Made by a program: the position numbers and the translations under genes. Shown piece after piece: positions 27,480 to 35,807 of a DNA stretch of 64,000 nt. The stretch is from Haloquadratum walsbyi J07HQW2 (GTDB lineage: Archaea; Halobacteriota; Halobacteria; Halobacteriales; Haloferacaceae): NCBI RefSeq assembly GCF_000415985.1, contig NZ_KE356561.1, positions 1,671,487-1,735,486 on the forward strand, read 5' to 3'. Below the pieces are notes generated by a model, which was given only the letters and a program-made list of their open reading frames with translations, ran no database searches and was not told where the DNA came from. Every line of letters starts with the position of its first letter. Position 1 is the stretch's first letter.

Positions 27480-28201
27480 GTCTAGCCTTGTATCTTCGAT
27501 AACACCCACTGGTGCGGTTGGTGTCGATACGACGGACGGAATTTAAGCATGAACGCGTTGGAACACAACATACGGTTTCTGTGACGCTCACGGAATTATA
27601 TCAAGACCCAGCACTTGAGTCATCGACACTTGCTGAATCGACAGGGTTGACGGATGTAACGTGGACGGTGACGCGATATGATCAAACTGGTGCACAAGTT
27701 GATCAGCAATCATATGACGGTCGGCAGCTCACGGGTACACGTATTGCGGCAGCAGATGGAACGAATCGGATCACTATTCGAGCTGTCGGAACGATTCCTT
27801 TTGTCGAGTCATTCTCATATGATCCAAAACAATCACTTCGAGTGATTTCGCTGACACAAACTCGTAGAGGAGAGTCATCAAATGTCGTCGATATTTGGAC
27901 AGCGACACATGGTACAGAGCAGAGTGTATCAACACGTGAGAGGCTGACGACAGCACGTGAGATCGTCTCAACTGTCGATTCAGGCCAAGCCAGTCAGACA
28001 ATGCAGGATGCCATTGATGCATACAATGGTGAGTTTGCACCTGCAACGCAGCTTGCATCAGAAGCCGAGGCAGTGGCTAAACAAACATAGCAATCGAATC
28101 AAAAGGTCCGATATATGCTCTATGGAATTGCCGGACTAGTTATTATTGGGGGGATTGTGTATTGGCGTCAACAACAACGAACAGAAAATAAATTGCGCTG
28201 A
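27480..28201 (+). pseudogene. 5'-truncated surface-type protein gene with an in-frame TAG
   Basis: The frame reads TEFKHERVGTQHTVSVTLTE and continues to ...SEAEAVAKQT, stops at TAG 28088-28090, then goes on in the same frame with QSNQKVRYMLYGIAGLVI and a hydrophobic segment ending YWRQQQRTENKLR at TGA 28201. The whole looks like the C-terminal two thirds of an exported protein with beta-rich domain, helical repeats and a C-terminal membrane anchor. The tnpB remnant directly upstream replaces its N-terminus and signal peptide. I do not recognise the family by name. Confidence 0.6.
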
Positions 28202-28510
28202 TTGATGATATTGTCCTGATAAATTGATATTACACTTCAAGAAATAATGTCGTCATCCTATCGTTCCCTGGTAGTGTCTTATGACGTCGACCGTCCAACT
28301 GAGACTCAATGCCGAAGAGTAAGTATGACAATTGATTAAATACACTCTTTGAGGACCGCGGCTGAGACCCTTCGACAAATAGTATGAGTAATCAGTATAA
28401 ACAATCAACAGACGATCGATAGAATCAGAATAAATCGGGGAGAAAATATAGCGGTGTGGCGGAATAACAGAGTCATATCACGAGTGACTGATAAATTATA
28501 GTGAGCACTA
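28202..28510. other. Intergenic stretch upstream of cofC
   Basis: About 310 bases without a supportable gene. A short frame (MTSTVQLRLNAEE then stop, near 28280) could be a worn gene start, but it is too short to call. Confidence 0.4.
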
Positions 28511-29440
28511 ATGCACGTCATTGTTCCATATACAGATATATCGCCGAAAACACGACTTGACTCGACACTGACAGCATCTGAGCGGTCTGCATTTGCACAG
28601 GCAATGCTATATGATGTCATCTCTGCACTGCAAGCTAACGGGCATACCGTTGAGCTTCTTACCCCAACGAAAACAGTAACACACGCAAGAAAACGAGTAA
28701 ATGAAAGCGATAATACGGATATAACCGCAGAAACCACCGAGATGAGATCGGCATCTACACCGGCTCACGAGACCGCAGTAGAACAGGATGCTGAGAGTGA
28801 CACTCATTGGTCACAGTCACCGACAAGTGCGGTCAGTATTACCCCTGAGGTCGTGATGATGATTCTCGGAGGTAGTAGTGATTCTGATGGGGAAATGAGC
28901 ATTCAACATAGAAATAATCATAAAGATACGACTCAAGATGGAATACAACCAAATCAAATTACTGTAACGACTGATGACCGAGCGCTAACACCCGCAGTTA
29001 ATGGCTGTTTGAACCGGCTATCTGATCCAAAGGCACAGTTTGGTGAGCTTGCAGTGGTGATGGCTGACCTGGCACTCATAACACCTACAGCGATCGAACG
29101 GCTGTTCGCTCGAGAAGGAGACGTCGTACTCGCTCCTGGTCGTGGTGGAGGAACGAACGCAATTGTTATCAGGCATCCATCATTCACAGTCAATTATCAC
29201 GGCGCATCATATCAGGATCATCATCAAATAGCGGTTGATGCGTCTCTTTCAGTCGGCGTTATTGATTCAATGCGTCTCGGAACTGATATCGATGAGCCTA
29301 CAGACCTTCCGGAGGTACTATTTCACAATAGCGGGATGGCTTCTGAGTGGCTCCAATCGGTCGGGATCAAACTCAGTCTTGACGATGACACTGGACGTGT
29401 CGGTATCACTCATCAACGCAACCGTGCAGATGAGGATTAA
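28511..29440 (+). CDS. cofC: 2-phospho-L-lactate guanylyltransferase CofC with a large insert
   Basis: A nucleotidyltransferase that activates phospholactate (or a related acid) with GTP for attachment to Fo in F420 synthesis. The start MHVIVPYTDISPKTRLDSTL carries the N-terminal G/P-loop-like NTP segment, with K14-x-R16 preserved. VMADLALITPTAIERLF and VVLAPGRGGGTNAIVI are the CofC core. Normal CofC is about 210 residues; this one has 309 because residues about 55-150 are a low-complexity Ser/Thr/Asp/Gln-rich insert with little conservation. The gene stands alone, far from cofG. Confidence 0.9.
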   Translation: MHVIVPYTDISPKTRLDSTLTASERSAFAQAMLYDVISALQANGHTVELLTPTKTVTHARKRVNESDNTDITAETTEMRSASTPAHETAVEQDAESDTHWSQSPTSAVSITPEVVMMILGGSSDSDGEMSIQHRNNHKDTTQDGIQPNQITVTTDDRALTPAVNGCLNRLSDPKAQFGELAVVMADLALITPTAIERLFAREGDVVLAPGRGGGTNAIVIRHPSFTVNYHGASYQDHHQIAVDASLSVGVIDSMRLGTDIDEPTDLPEVLFHNSGMASEWLQSVGIKLSLDDDTGRVGITHQRNRADED

Positions 29441-29746
29441 GGTCTAATTTTTAAATTCCGCCATTGAGTCTACACTCAAGATCAAAATTGAGATCAAACA
29501 TTAGCTTATGAATATTGTTTACACAAACTGATATGCTAAGATACACTATCACGAATACTCTTAATGATAACTTCGAAGACCTTGCTCTACTCCGCGTACG
29601 GAACATCAAATATAGTTCAGTATGTTCGCGATTGAACTCATTGAAGTAGTGCGGAAGTGATATGCATAATCCTCACATAAATCTTTCAGATCCTGAATTC
29701 TGTTGAGGTTAGCTAATTGTGGTCAAACCCTGTATGTATAATTAAT
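29441..29746. other. Spacer between cofC and engB
   Basis: About 306 AT-rich bases. I see no gene, hairpin or repeat copy in it. Confidence 0.45.
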
Positions 29747-30367
29747 ATGTTCGAAAATCGTCCAGATTGCGATGAAGTTGCTCTTCTCGGCCGATCAAAT
29801 GTTGGTAAATCAACATTGATGCGTGAGCTAACTGGTCATACTGGATTCACAACCGGCAGAAAACCCGGCGTGACGCGATCACCGAATCATTACGATTGGG
29901 CTTCTGAAAGATTCATGTTTACTGATCTTCCAGGTTTTGGGTTCATGTCTGGAGTCGAAAGTAGTCAGCGTGAGCAGATCAAGACCGATGTTATCCGGTA
30001 TATCGAGTCAAATGCCGATTCAATCCTCGCTGCTGTTCTTGTTGTCGATGGAAAAAGCGCTGTTGAGATTATCGACCGACACTCTGGACCTGATGAGATT
30101 CCACATGATGTTGAGCTATTCAGTTTTCTCTGGGAACTCGATATTCCTACCGTGGTTGCAGTAAATAAAATCGATAAAGTCGAACGTCGAGATGATGAAC
30201 TTGATAATCTCTGTGATCGTCTTGGGCTATATCCACCATGGCAACAGTGGCAGGATACGATTGCCCCAATTAGTGCAAAACGTGGGTCAATTGAGCCACT
30301 TGAGGAAGCACTTCAAATAATATTCAGTGATCAGCGGCGTGATGACCTCTTGAAATTTGTTACGTGA
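29747..30367 (+). CDS. engB: EngB/YihA-type ribosome-assembly GTPase
   Basis: A 206-residue GTPase of the TrmE-Era-EngA-YihA group. G1 [12 protein letters not shown]2 in [16 protein letters not shown]3 [10 protein letters not shown] and G4 AVNKIDKV are all intact, with [10 protein letters not shown] as G5. Bacterial EngB helps build the large ribosomal subunit; archaeal members are presumed similar. The frame opens at TTG 29717, but [11 protein letters not shown] at ATG 29747 gives the family start, with the P-loop at residue 13. Confidence 0.92.
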   Translation: MFENRPDCDEVALLGRSNVGKSTLMRELTGHTGFTTGRKPGVTRSPNHYDWASERFMFTDLPGFGFMSGVESSQREQIKTDVIRYIESNADSILAAVLVVDGKSAVEIIDRHSGPDEIPHDVELFSFLWELDIPTVVAVNKIDKVERRDDELDNLCDRLGLYPPWQQWQDTIAPISAKRGSIEPLEEALQIIFSDQRRDDLLKFVT

Positions 30368-30579
30368 TGACGACGATTTCTTGATTGAACTGATTACCGT
30401 CCCATCGCCACGACCCCAGATCATAAGCTGAATTAGTATCTATTGGTGCCGAGCAAGATTGACCGTCATTACTTGAGTTTAGCTCAATGTCGGTCTTGTT
30501 GCCAGCGGTATCAATACTATTATCGCTATTTGCATACCGATGTGTGCCTACTGGACAGGAATCTATTGATACCGATTAT
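30368..30579. other. Gene-poor spacer after engB
   Basis: No supportable gene. It precedes the decayed JAMM gene described next. Confidence 0.4.
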
Positions 30580-30925
30580 ATTGGGGCAGTGTTACTCGGA
30601 CGGTTGCTCATACTGTAGCTGCCTTCAGTTTGAATATTATCAACAGAGCAGATAAGATCAGATATGAGTATCCACTCCACATTGCCCGTGCAGTGTCGGT
30701 CTCACTCGGGGTTAATGGACCGTCTGGATGGCTGTGGTAGGATCCGACTACCTCGCGACCGGTTTTATGAATCATATCAAGTACTTCGACAAGCCATTCA
30801 GGGTTAATTTCATATCATGTACGTGGCGTCTCAGCGGTATTCGCTATCGGATACACAGTTGTGACCACAGTTTCAGAATTATGATCTATTCCGGAAAGAA
30901 CACCACAAATCTCAGTCTTACTCGT
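30580..30925 (-). pseudogene. Mov34/JAMM-type metalloisopeptidase, decayed
   Basis: On the minus strand, KTEICGVLSGIDHNSETVVT, then VYPIANTAETPRT, a TGA stop (probably from CGA Arg), YEINPEWLVEVLDMIHKTGR, and VVGSYHSHPDGPLTPSETD follow in one frame. The last block is the JAMM zinc motif H-x-H-P-x6-S-x2-D, and the Glu of EICGVL is the conserved upstream catalytic residue. After YSYLILS the frame shifts to SVDNIQTEG and ends at a TAA. The N-terminal part is also lost to a stop. Archaeal JAMM proteins remove ubiquitin-like SAMP modifiers. This copy is not functional as sequenced. Confidence 0.7.
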
Positions 30926-31133
30926 GTGTGATTATGCGAGGATTGTGTTATAACATGTTGATGGGAGTTTAATCATAATTTGAGCAATGATGGATATTCA
31001 GAATATTAACGATGCTACTGCATGCTTCTATTGGATATCATGTAATCGTACAACGCTTTGTCTACGGATATCTATCTGAGTTGACAAATATGGAAGTGAA
31101 TAGCGGCTCTGTCATATTGACAGAGCTAATTTT

Positions 31134-31517
31134 TCATTCGTCCGACTCAGTAGATACTGATTCAAACTGAGACTGATTATCTTGAACGAGTTCATACTCC
31201 CATGCATCATATCCACCAGCCATACTCTGGACTGTTGCACTGTCAGGGATATTCTCATAACTTTGAATGAGGCGTGCTGCTTGGACTGATGATTGTCCAA
31301 TCGGACATGCAACGACGATATTTTGCTTCCAGTCAACTTCCTCAATACGACGTGGTAATTTATCTAATGGAATATTGATGGCTTCAGGGAGATGTCCTTG
31401 CTCGAACTGCGTTTGTGAGCGAATGTCAATAATTTGTATTTCATTCATCTCCTTGACATCAAAATTGTCAGTTTCTAACTGTTCTTTGACTGTCTCAGGA
31501 TCAACCTCAGATACCAT
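31134..31517 (-). CDS. Rhodanese-domain sulfurtransferase
   Basis: A single-domain rhodanese of 127 residues. QIIDIRSQTQFEQGHLPEAI is the CH2A-like segment and VVACPIGQSSVQAARLI contains the active-site Cys71 in a six-residue loop. AGGYDAWEYEL closes the fold. Such proteins carry a persulfide for thiolation or detoxification. The C-terminal 18 residues are a polar tail. A decayed JAMM gene lies 200 bases downstream; rhodanese, E1 and JAMM proteins cooperate in the SAMP/sulfur-transfer pathway, but a functional link here is inference only. Confidence 0.88.
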   Translation of the reverse strand: MVSEVDPETVKEQLETDNFDVKEMNEIQIIDIRSQTQFEQGHLPEAINIPLDKLPRRIEEVDWKQNIVVACPIGQSSVQAARLIQSYENIPDSATVQSMAGGYDAWEYELVQDNQSQFESVSTESDE

Positions 31518-32439
31518 CGAAGTTCTCCTTACTTTGACTGATTATCTGTGTGAATCGTATATTCGTGTGCATATATACATAGAATATTTTGGGGTACTAA
31601 ATCCTATCTTGTTCGTGCAGAGAGCTACCTATGGACTATCCATTATATCTCATAAGGGCAGTTGATTTTTTGATGACGCATCTTCCATCCATACCACAGA
31701 AGGGATCTACATGCTGTGGATATACTGGACCTTAGCGTATATTCGTTTAATTACAGTCGGGCTGGGAGCTCCATACTTTCAATTTGTGCTCCGCGTGTGT
31801 ATTGCGCTCGTCTCCAGTTCAGACACTCAGATGATCTACTCGCCTGGACAGTAATAATGTCACATATTAAACATCGCCGAGTCGTACCACCCACACTGCT
31901 AGCGACCGGTATATTCTTTCTCATATTCGCATCGCCAGTAGACAATTTGATGTATAGTCAGAAATACTCTCTCAGAGGTCATATCAATGATATTTAACAT
32001 TGTCAATCGAGAATTATCTCAGTTTCGATGGAAGAAGCTGGGCCTGCAGATATTAACATACGTATTAATAGATTCGAATGGTGGCTCAGATAAAGTTCCA
32101 CATCACAAGGGGCTCAGTGGGGGTAACTGTCATCATGGCCACCATCAATAAGTCACACCCGAGAAATAAGAATCCACGTTTCTACCTCCAGATACGGACA
32201 TGATGTGCATGGATGGACTACCTCGAGATCAAGCCTTGTGATATTCGCCGTGACCGCTAGCAATGATCGAGAGTATATCAATTACGGCTATTGGATTCAA
32301 TAATCTCTTTGCACGTAATAAAGACTATTCCACTCAGTATCGACTAGGACAAGCATGAACTAATCTTATTTTATCTCATATTCATTGTATGAGATTTTGT
32401 GATATTGTGCTGGTATATCTTTTACAGTATGGATATACA
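31518..32439. other. Gene-poor, AT-rich region
   Basis: About 920 bases with no gene that I can support. A short plus-strand frame near 31858 (MSHIKHRRVVPPTLLATG...) has a hydrophobic stretch but no recognisable partner or good start context. The sequence is full of stops in all frames, as in other decayed parts of this window. Confidence 0.45.
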
Positions 32440-32922
32440 GTGAAGTACCTCGGGGGCAAACCCCGTGCCGAGACTTCCCTGTGTCGACCACACTACACCA
32501 GCAAGAGAATTTCAGTCAATGCCTCCCGACCCCGACCTCTTCGTTTTCTATGAGAAATCGGCTGGAAGTCACACCCGAACACACCGCACCACATCGCAGC
32601 GTCCGTGGGAGTCGGAGTCGGAGTCGGTCACTGTCACTCCCACTCCACCATGACCATGACCCGGTGAAACCCCCGTCCCCGTCCCGTCGCACCATCACTG
32701 GCGGATGGTGACAGGGGTCGCATCTCCAGACTACCGCAGACAGCAGTAGATTGCGGTCATTAATCCGTCTGTGAGATTTTCTGACTATACATTTATAACT
32801 CATGTAGCGTCATCACTGTGTATATCGACTTCACCCTCCCAGTCTCGGGGTCACATCAGTACAGTACAGTATCAAAGCCCCGACTCCCGGCCCCGAGGCA
32901 CTCGCCTTGTTTATCTGTAGAT
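32440..32922 (-). repeat. Right-end repeat split by a GC-rich insert
   Basis: On the minus strand the unit begins at 32922 with TCTACAG-like sequence (atctacagataaacaagg) and GCGAGTGCCTCGGGG, as in the copy at 3591. About 430 bases later it ends at 32440 with CCCCCGAGGTACTTCAC. In the other copies these halves are separated only by a short hairpin loop. The intervening 32465-32880 is GC-rich and includes three ggagtc repeats near 32606-32628. It has no convincing gene; the longest frame (32516-32803, minus) looks like noise. Confidence 0.5.
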
Positions 32923-33054
32923 ATTGAGTCAGTTTCATCCCTGCGGTGAATGGCGAGGCTTTCACCCTGCATTTCAGCAATTTCATAATCTATCGAAACC
33001 GGATACGCTAGCCAACACCTACTTGTTTTTCACTAACCGGTGTTCTGTTACCAT

Positions 33055-33795
33055 ATGGAATTATTTGCAGTCAATGATCTCCCAGAGGTACATCAAGGTG
33101 ATGACCTCGGAGCGTTGATTACTGAGCAGGTTGATCTCAGACCAAGTGATATTGTCTGTGTTGCTTCAACAATCGTCTCAAAAGCCGAAGGTCGGAGTAT
33201 GAATCTCAACCGCTTTTCACCAGGTCCACGTGCCAGAGAGCTTACAGCGGCGCTTGATTCAGATATAGACCCGCGATTCACACAAGCTGTTCTTGAAGAG
33301 AGTGTTGAAATTATTCTTGAATCACCGTTCCTCCTCACAGAGACGCGGTTTGGTCATATCGGTGTCAACGCGGGCATTGATCGCTCAAACGTGCCTGATG
33401 CTGATTTGCTATTATTACCGAGACGCCCAACTGAGAGTGCTGAACGGCTTCGTGAGACATTACCAGCTGACCGGATTGTTGTTACCGATACATGCGGACG
33501 ACCATTTCGTCACGGACAACGTGGTGTTGCATTAGGGTGGGCAGGACTTCCACCAGCTCGTGATTGGCGTGGAGAAACCGACAGAGACGGTCGTGAACTC
33601 AGTGCAACTGTCGAGAACGTCGTCGACGAGTTTGCCGCTGCTTCAAATCTGCTTGCCGGCGAAGGTGATGATGGGACACCCGTTGTTGTAATTCGTGATT
33701 TTGAGTGGGGTGATCACGGAAGTAGTGATGCTCACTTCAGAGATGTTGATACAGACTTTGTGCGTCAGGCTGTTCGGGGGTGGTCGTATGCGTGA
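33055..33795 (+). CDS. cofE: Coenzyme F420-0:L-glutamate ligase CofE
   Basis: A 246-residue ligase that adds gamma-linked glutamates to F420-0 using GTP and divalent metal. SDIVCVASTIVSKAEGR is the N-terminal conserved block, LLTETRFGHIGVNAGIDRSN the metal/GTP region, LPRRPTESAERLRE and VVTDTCGRPFRHGQRGVALG the signature blocks. MELFAVNDLPEV at ATG 33055 is preferred to the upstream start at 33040. It overlaps mer by eight bases, so the two are co-transcribed and probably coupled. Confidence 0.95.
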   Translation: MELFAVNDLPEVHQGDDLGALITEQVDLRPSDIVCVASTIVSKAEGRSMNLNRFSPGPRARELTAALDSDIDPRFTQAVLEESVEIILESPFLLTETRFGHIGVNAGIDRSNVPDADLLLLPRRPTESAERLRETLPADRIVVTDTCGRPFRHGQRGVALGWAGLPPARDWRGETDRDGRELSATVENVVDEFAAASNLLAGEGDDGTPVVVIRDFEWGDHGSSDAHFRDVDTDFVRQAVRGWSYA

Positions 33796-34792
33796 TGTTG
33801 CCGCGGACCGACCAACACTTGGCGTCGAGTTAACACCTGAAGTCCCTATCCCAACGGTGGTTGATCTCGGAGTGACAGCTGAGGAATCCGGATATGATGG
33901 AGCGTTCATCTCCTGTCATTACAATAATCGAGATCCATTTGCAGCGTTAGCCCAGTTGGCTACAAAGACAGATACGCTTCATATCGGTCCAGGTGTTGCG
34001 AATCCGTACGAGTTGCATCCTGTTACATTGGCATCGAAAACGGCGACTGTCGCTGAGCTTACCGATGGACGTGCACTCTTCGGAATTGGTCCTGGCGACG
34101 TCTCAACACTACAAAATCTTGGTCTGACAGATGAGCGCGGTCTGCGATCGGTTCTTGAGGCATTCAAAGCAGCTGAAGATCTTTGGGCAGGCGAGCGTAT
34201 CACACATGAAGGGACATTCGAAGCGAACGACGCTGGATTAAATTTCTCCGTTCCTGGTGAGATCCCAGTTTATATTGGCGGTGAAGGTCCACATATGTGT
34301 CGAATGTCCGGAAAGCACGCTGATGGGCTATTATTTAATGGATCACATCCTACTGACCTTGCCTGGGCAAGTGACCGAGTTGCCGAAGGTATTGAAGATC
34401 GATCATCAGAATACGGTGAGTTTGAGTTGTTAGCATACGCCAGCGTCAGTGTCGCAGATGACGCAGAAGCAGCTCGTGAGGCTGCCCGTCCACCGGTTGC
34501 ATATATTACTGCTGGAGCAGCTCCGCCCGTGCTTGACCGACATGATATCGACGCATCATTAGCTGAGTCGATTGGACAAAAGATTGGTGCAGGCGACTTC
34601 TCAGAGGCATTTGAGACTGTGACGCCTGAGATGATCGATGCATTCTGTATCGCCGGTGATCTGCCAGCGGTGACTGACCAGATGGCAAGTGTGCTTGAAC
34701 AGACAGACGGGATTATTATCGGGTCACCAATTGGTCCAGAGCAAGAACGTGCGATTGAATTAGCTGCAACAGCGTTCGAGCAGGCTCAATAA
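33788..34792 (+). CDS. mer: F420-dependent 5,10-methylene-H4MPT reductase-type enzyme (Mer)
   Basis: A 334-residue luciferase-like (LLM) flavin-fold oxidoreductase. TLGVELTPEVPIPTVVDLGV, GPGVANPYELHPVTLASK, TDGRALFGIGPGDVSTLQNL and PVYIGGEGPHMCRMSG are Mer blocks; the G-P-G-D-x-x-x-L loop and the PYELHP segment bind F420. In methanogens Mer reduces methylene-H4MPT; in haloarchaea it is thought to reduce methylene-tetrahydrofolate instead. ATG 33788 overlaps the cofE end, tying the cofactor's last synthesis step to one of its users. Confidence 0.92.
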   Translation: MRDVAADRPTLGVELTPEVPIPTVVDLGVTAEESGYDGAFISCHYNNRDPFAALAQLATKTDTLHIGPGVANPYELHPVTLASKTATVAELTDGRALFGIGPGDVSTLQNLGLTDERGLRSVLEAFKAAEDLWAGERITHEGTFEANDAGLNFSVPGEIPVYIGGEGPHMCRMSGKHADGLLFNGSHPTDLAWASDRVAEGIEDRSSEYGEFELLAYASVSVADDAEAAREAARPPVAYITAGAAPPVLDRHDIDASLAESIGQKIGAGDFSEAFETVTPEMIDAFCIAGDLPAVTDQMASVLEQTDGIIIGSPIGPEQERAIELAATAFEQAQ

Positions 34793-34810
34793 TACAGCCT
34801 ATATCAGTCT

Positions 34811-34969
34811 CTATCTAGCTTCGCTCATATTTTCATTTGATTCTGTGTCTGGTTGTGCTGATACTTCCTCACAAGCACTTACACCCCATCCAGTCAACGC
34901 ATTGAGTGCCGACCCAGCGGCGAGAAGGCTGAAATATCCCACAGCAACGGTTGTCAATGCAGCACAGGG
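34811..34969 (-). pseudogene. C-terminal fragment of a membrane protein truncated by a mini-transposon
   Basis: On the minus strand ALTTVAVGYFSLLAAGSALN and ALTGWGVSACEEV lead to a polar tail ending SEAR and the stop TAG at 34811-34813. This is one hydrophobic segment and a short tail, about 50 codons. Upstream, coding ends exactly where the TnpB-type mini-element (34970-35046) begins, and nothing on its far side restores the gene. The protein family cannot be identified from this piece. Confidence 0.5.
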
Positions 34970-35046
34970 GTGAACTACCCCGATCTACTCACTCACAGCT
35001 CGGTGCCGTTCGTTCCTTGAGGAAGGGCTCTTGCCCTTGTTACTCA
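34970..35046 (-). mobile_element. Mini-element (MITE) of the TnpB family
   Basis: Within 77 bases on the minus strand lie a left end (AACAAGGGCAAGAGCCC, TTCCTCAAGGAACGAACG) and a right end (GAGTAGATCGGGGTAGTTCAC). Both match the ends of the tnpB element at 16147-17640, with the whole gene deleted. It lies between mer and the zinc-ribbon gene and borders a truncated membrane-protein gene. Confidence 0.6.
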
Positions 35047-35269
35047 TAAAAGAGTTCAGCCACAAAATATATACTCGGAACCATATCGATGCTGCGTTTT
35101 CAGACTACTTGGGTGTTGATGTCACCCATTATGATGAGCGCATCATATGGTTACTACACATCTTTACTGTGTGCAATATATTAGAGATGATATTGCCCTT
35201 TCGTAATTAGAAAACGAGAATTCGATTGGTGCGAACAAAATATACCGTATTGTCTCAAATTATCATATA

Positions 35270-35665
35270 GTGACACAGGACCGCTCGCTTGATGAGTTCA
35301 TCAATTCAGAGGCGACCGATGATGATACTGATGCAAACATCAAGATCGATTCAGACCACAGCGCCAGTTCCAGCGCTAACGATGCAAGTGATAAGACAAG
35401 AAAACCGGATGATGCCACTCACGACGATCATAACACAACAGTATCAAAAGGAACTGGTGGTACCGGTACCGATGAATCTAAGACGGAAATAGAATCAAAA
35501 ACAGATGTTTCTCCAGCCGTGATGATATTTCAGTGTGACCCAGGCGGAGTTTCATGTCCTCATTGTGAGAACGTTGTCACACAACGCTGGCGAACACAAC
35601 AGCACACCGAAGCCAACACCGTAGAGAAGACCGTGTACATTTGTGCGGATTGCAAAGAGTGGTGA
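35270..35665 (+). CDS. Zinc-ribbon protein with acidic low-complexity N-terminus
   Basis: GTG 35270 opens a 131-residue protein. MTQDRSLDEFINSEATDDD is a conserved-looking start, then about 65 residues of Asp/Ser/Thr/Lys low complexity. The C-terminal 45 residues carry a zinc ribbon: VSCPHCENVVTQRW and YICADCKEW (two Cys-x2-Cys pairs). The short start-plus-ribbon plan is that of a small haloarchaeal family often found next to mut genes (I recall DUF7573, not verified). It is convergent with mutL. Role unknown. Confidence 0.7.
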   Translation: MTQDRSLDEFINSEATDDDTDANIKIDSDHSASSSANDASDKTRKPDDATHDDHNTTVSKGTGGTGTDESKTEIESKTDVSPAVMIFQCDPGGVSCPHCENVVTQRWRTQQHTEANTVEKTVYICADCKEW

Positions 35666-35807
35666 GTTAGATCGGTGTTTTGATTCTCACAGTGTTTGTT
35701 AAAATTCGATAGTCTCGGTAGAAGAGTCAAATTACTTTTATAAAATGATGATTCAGTAGTCAGAGACAGTAAAGTACAATCAGGGTTTTACAGAGCATGC
35801 TACTCAG

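Noticed and set aside
31716-31997. 93-codon plus-strand frame with a hydrophobic stretch
   Set aside because: It sits in a gene-poor region with weak start context and resembles no family I know.
32516-32803. 95-codon minus-strand frame in the GC-rich insert
   Set aside because: Trp/Arg/Ser repeats come from the ggagtc triplets; no start context and no family resemblance.
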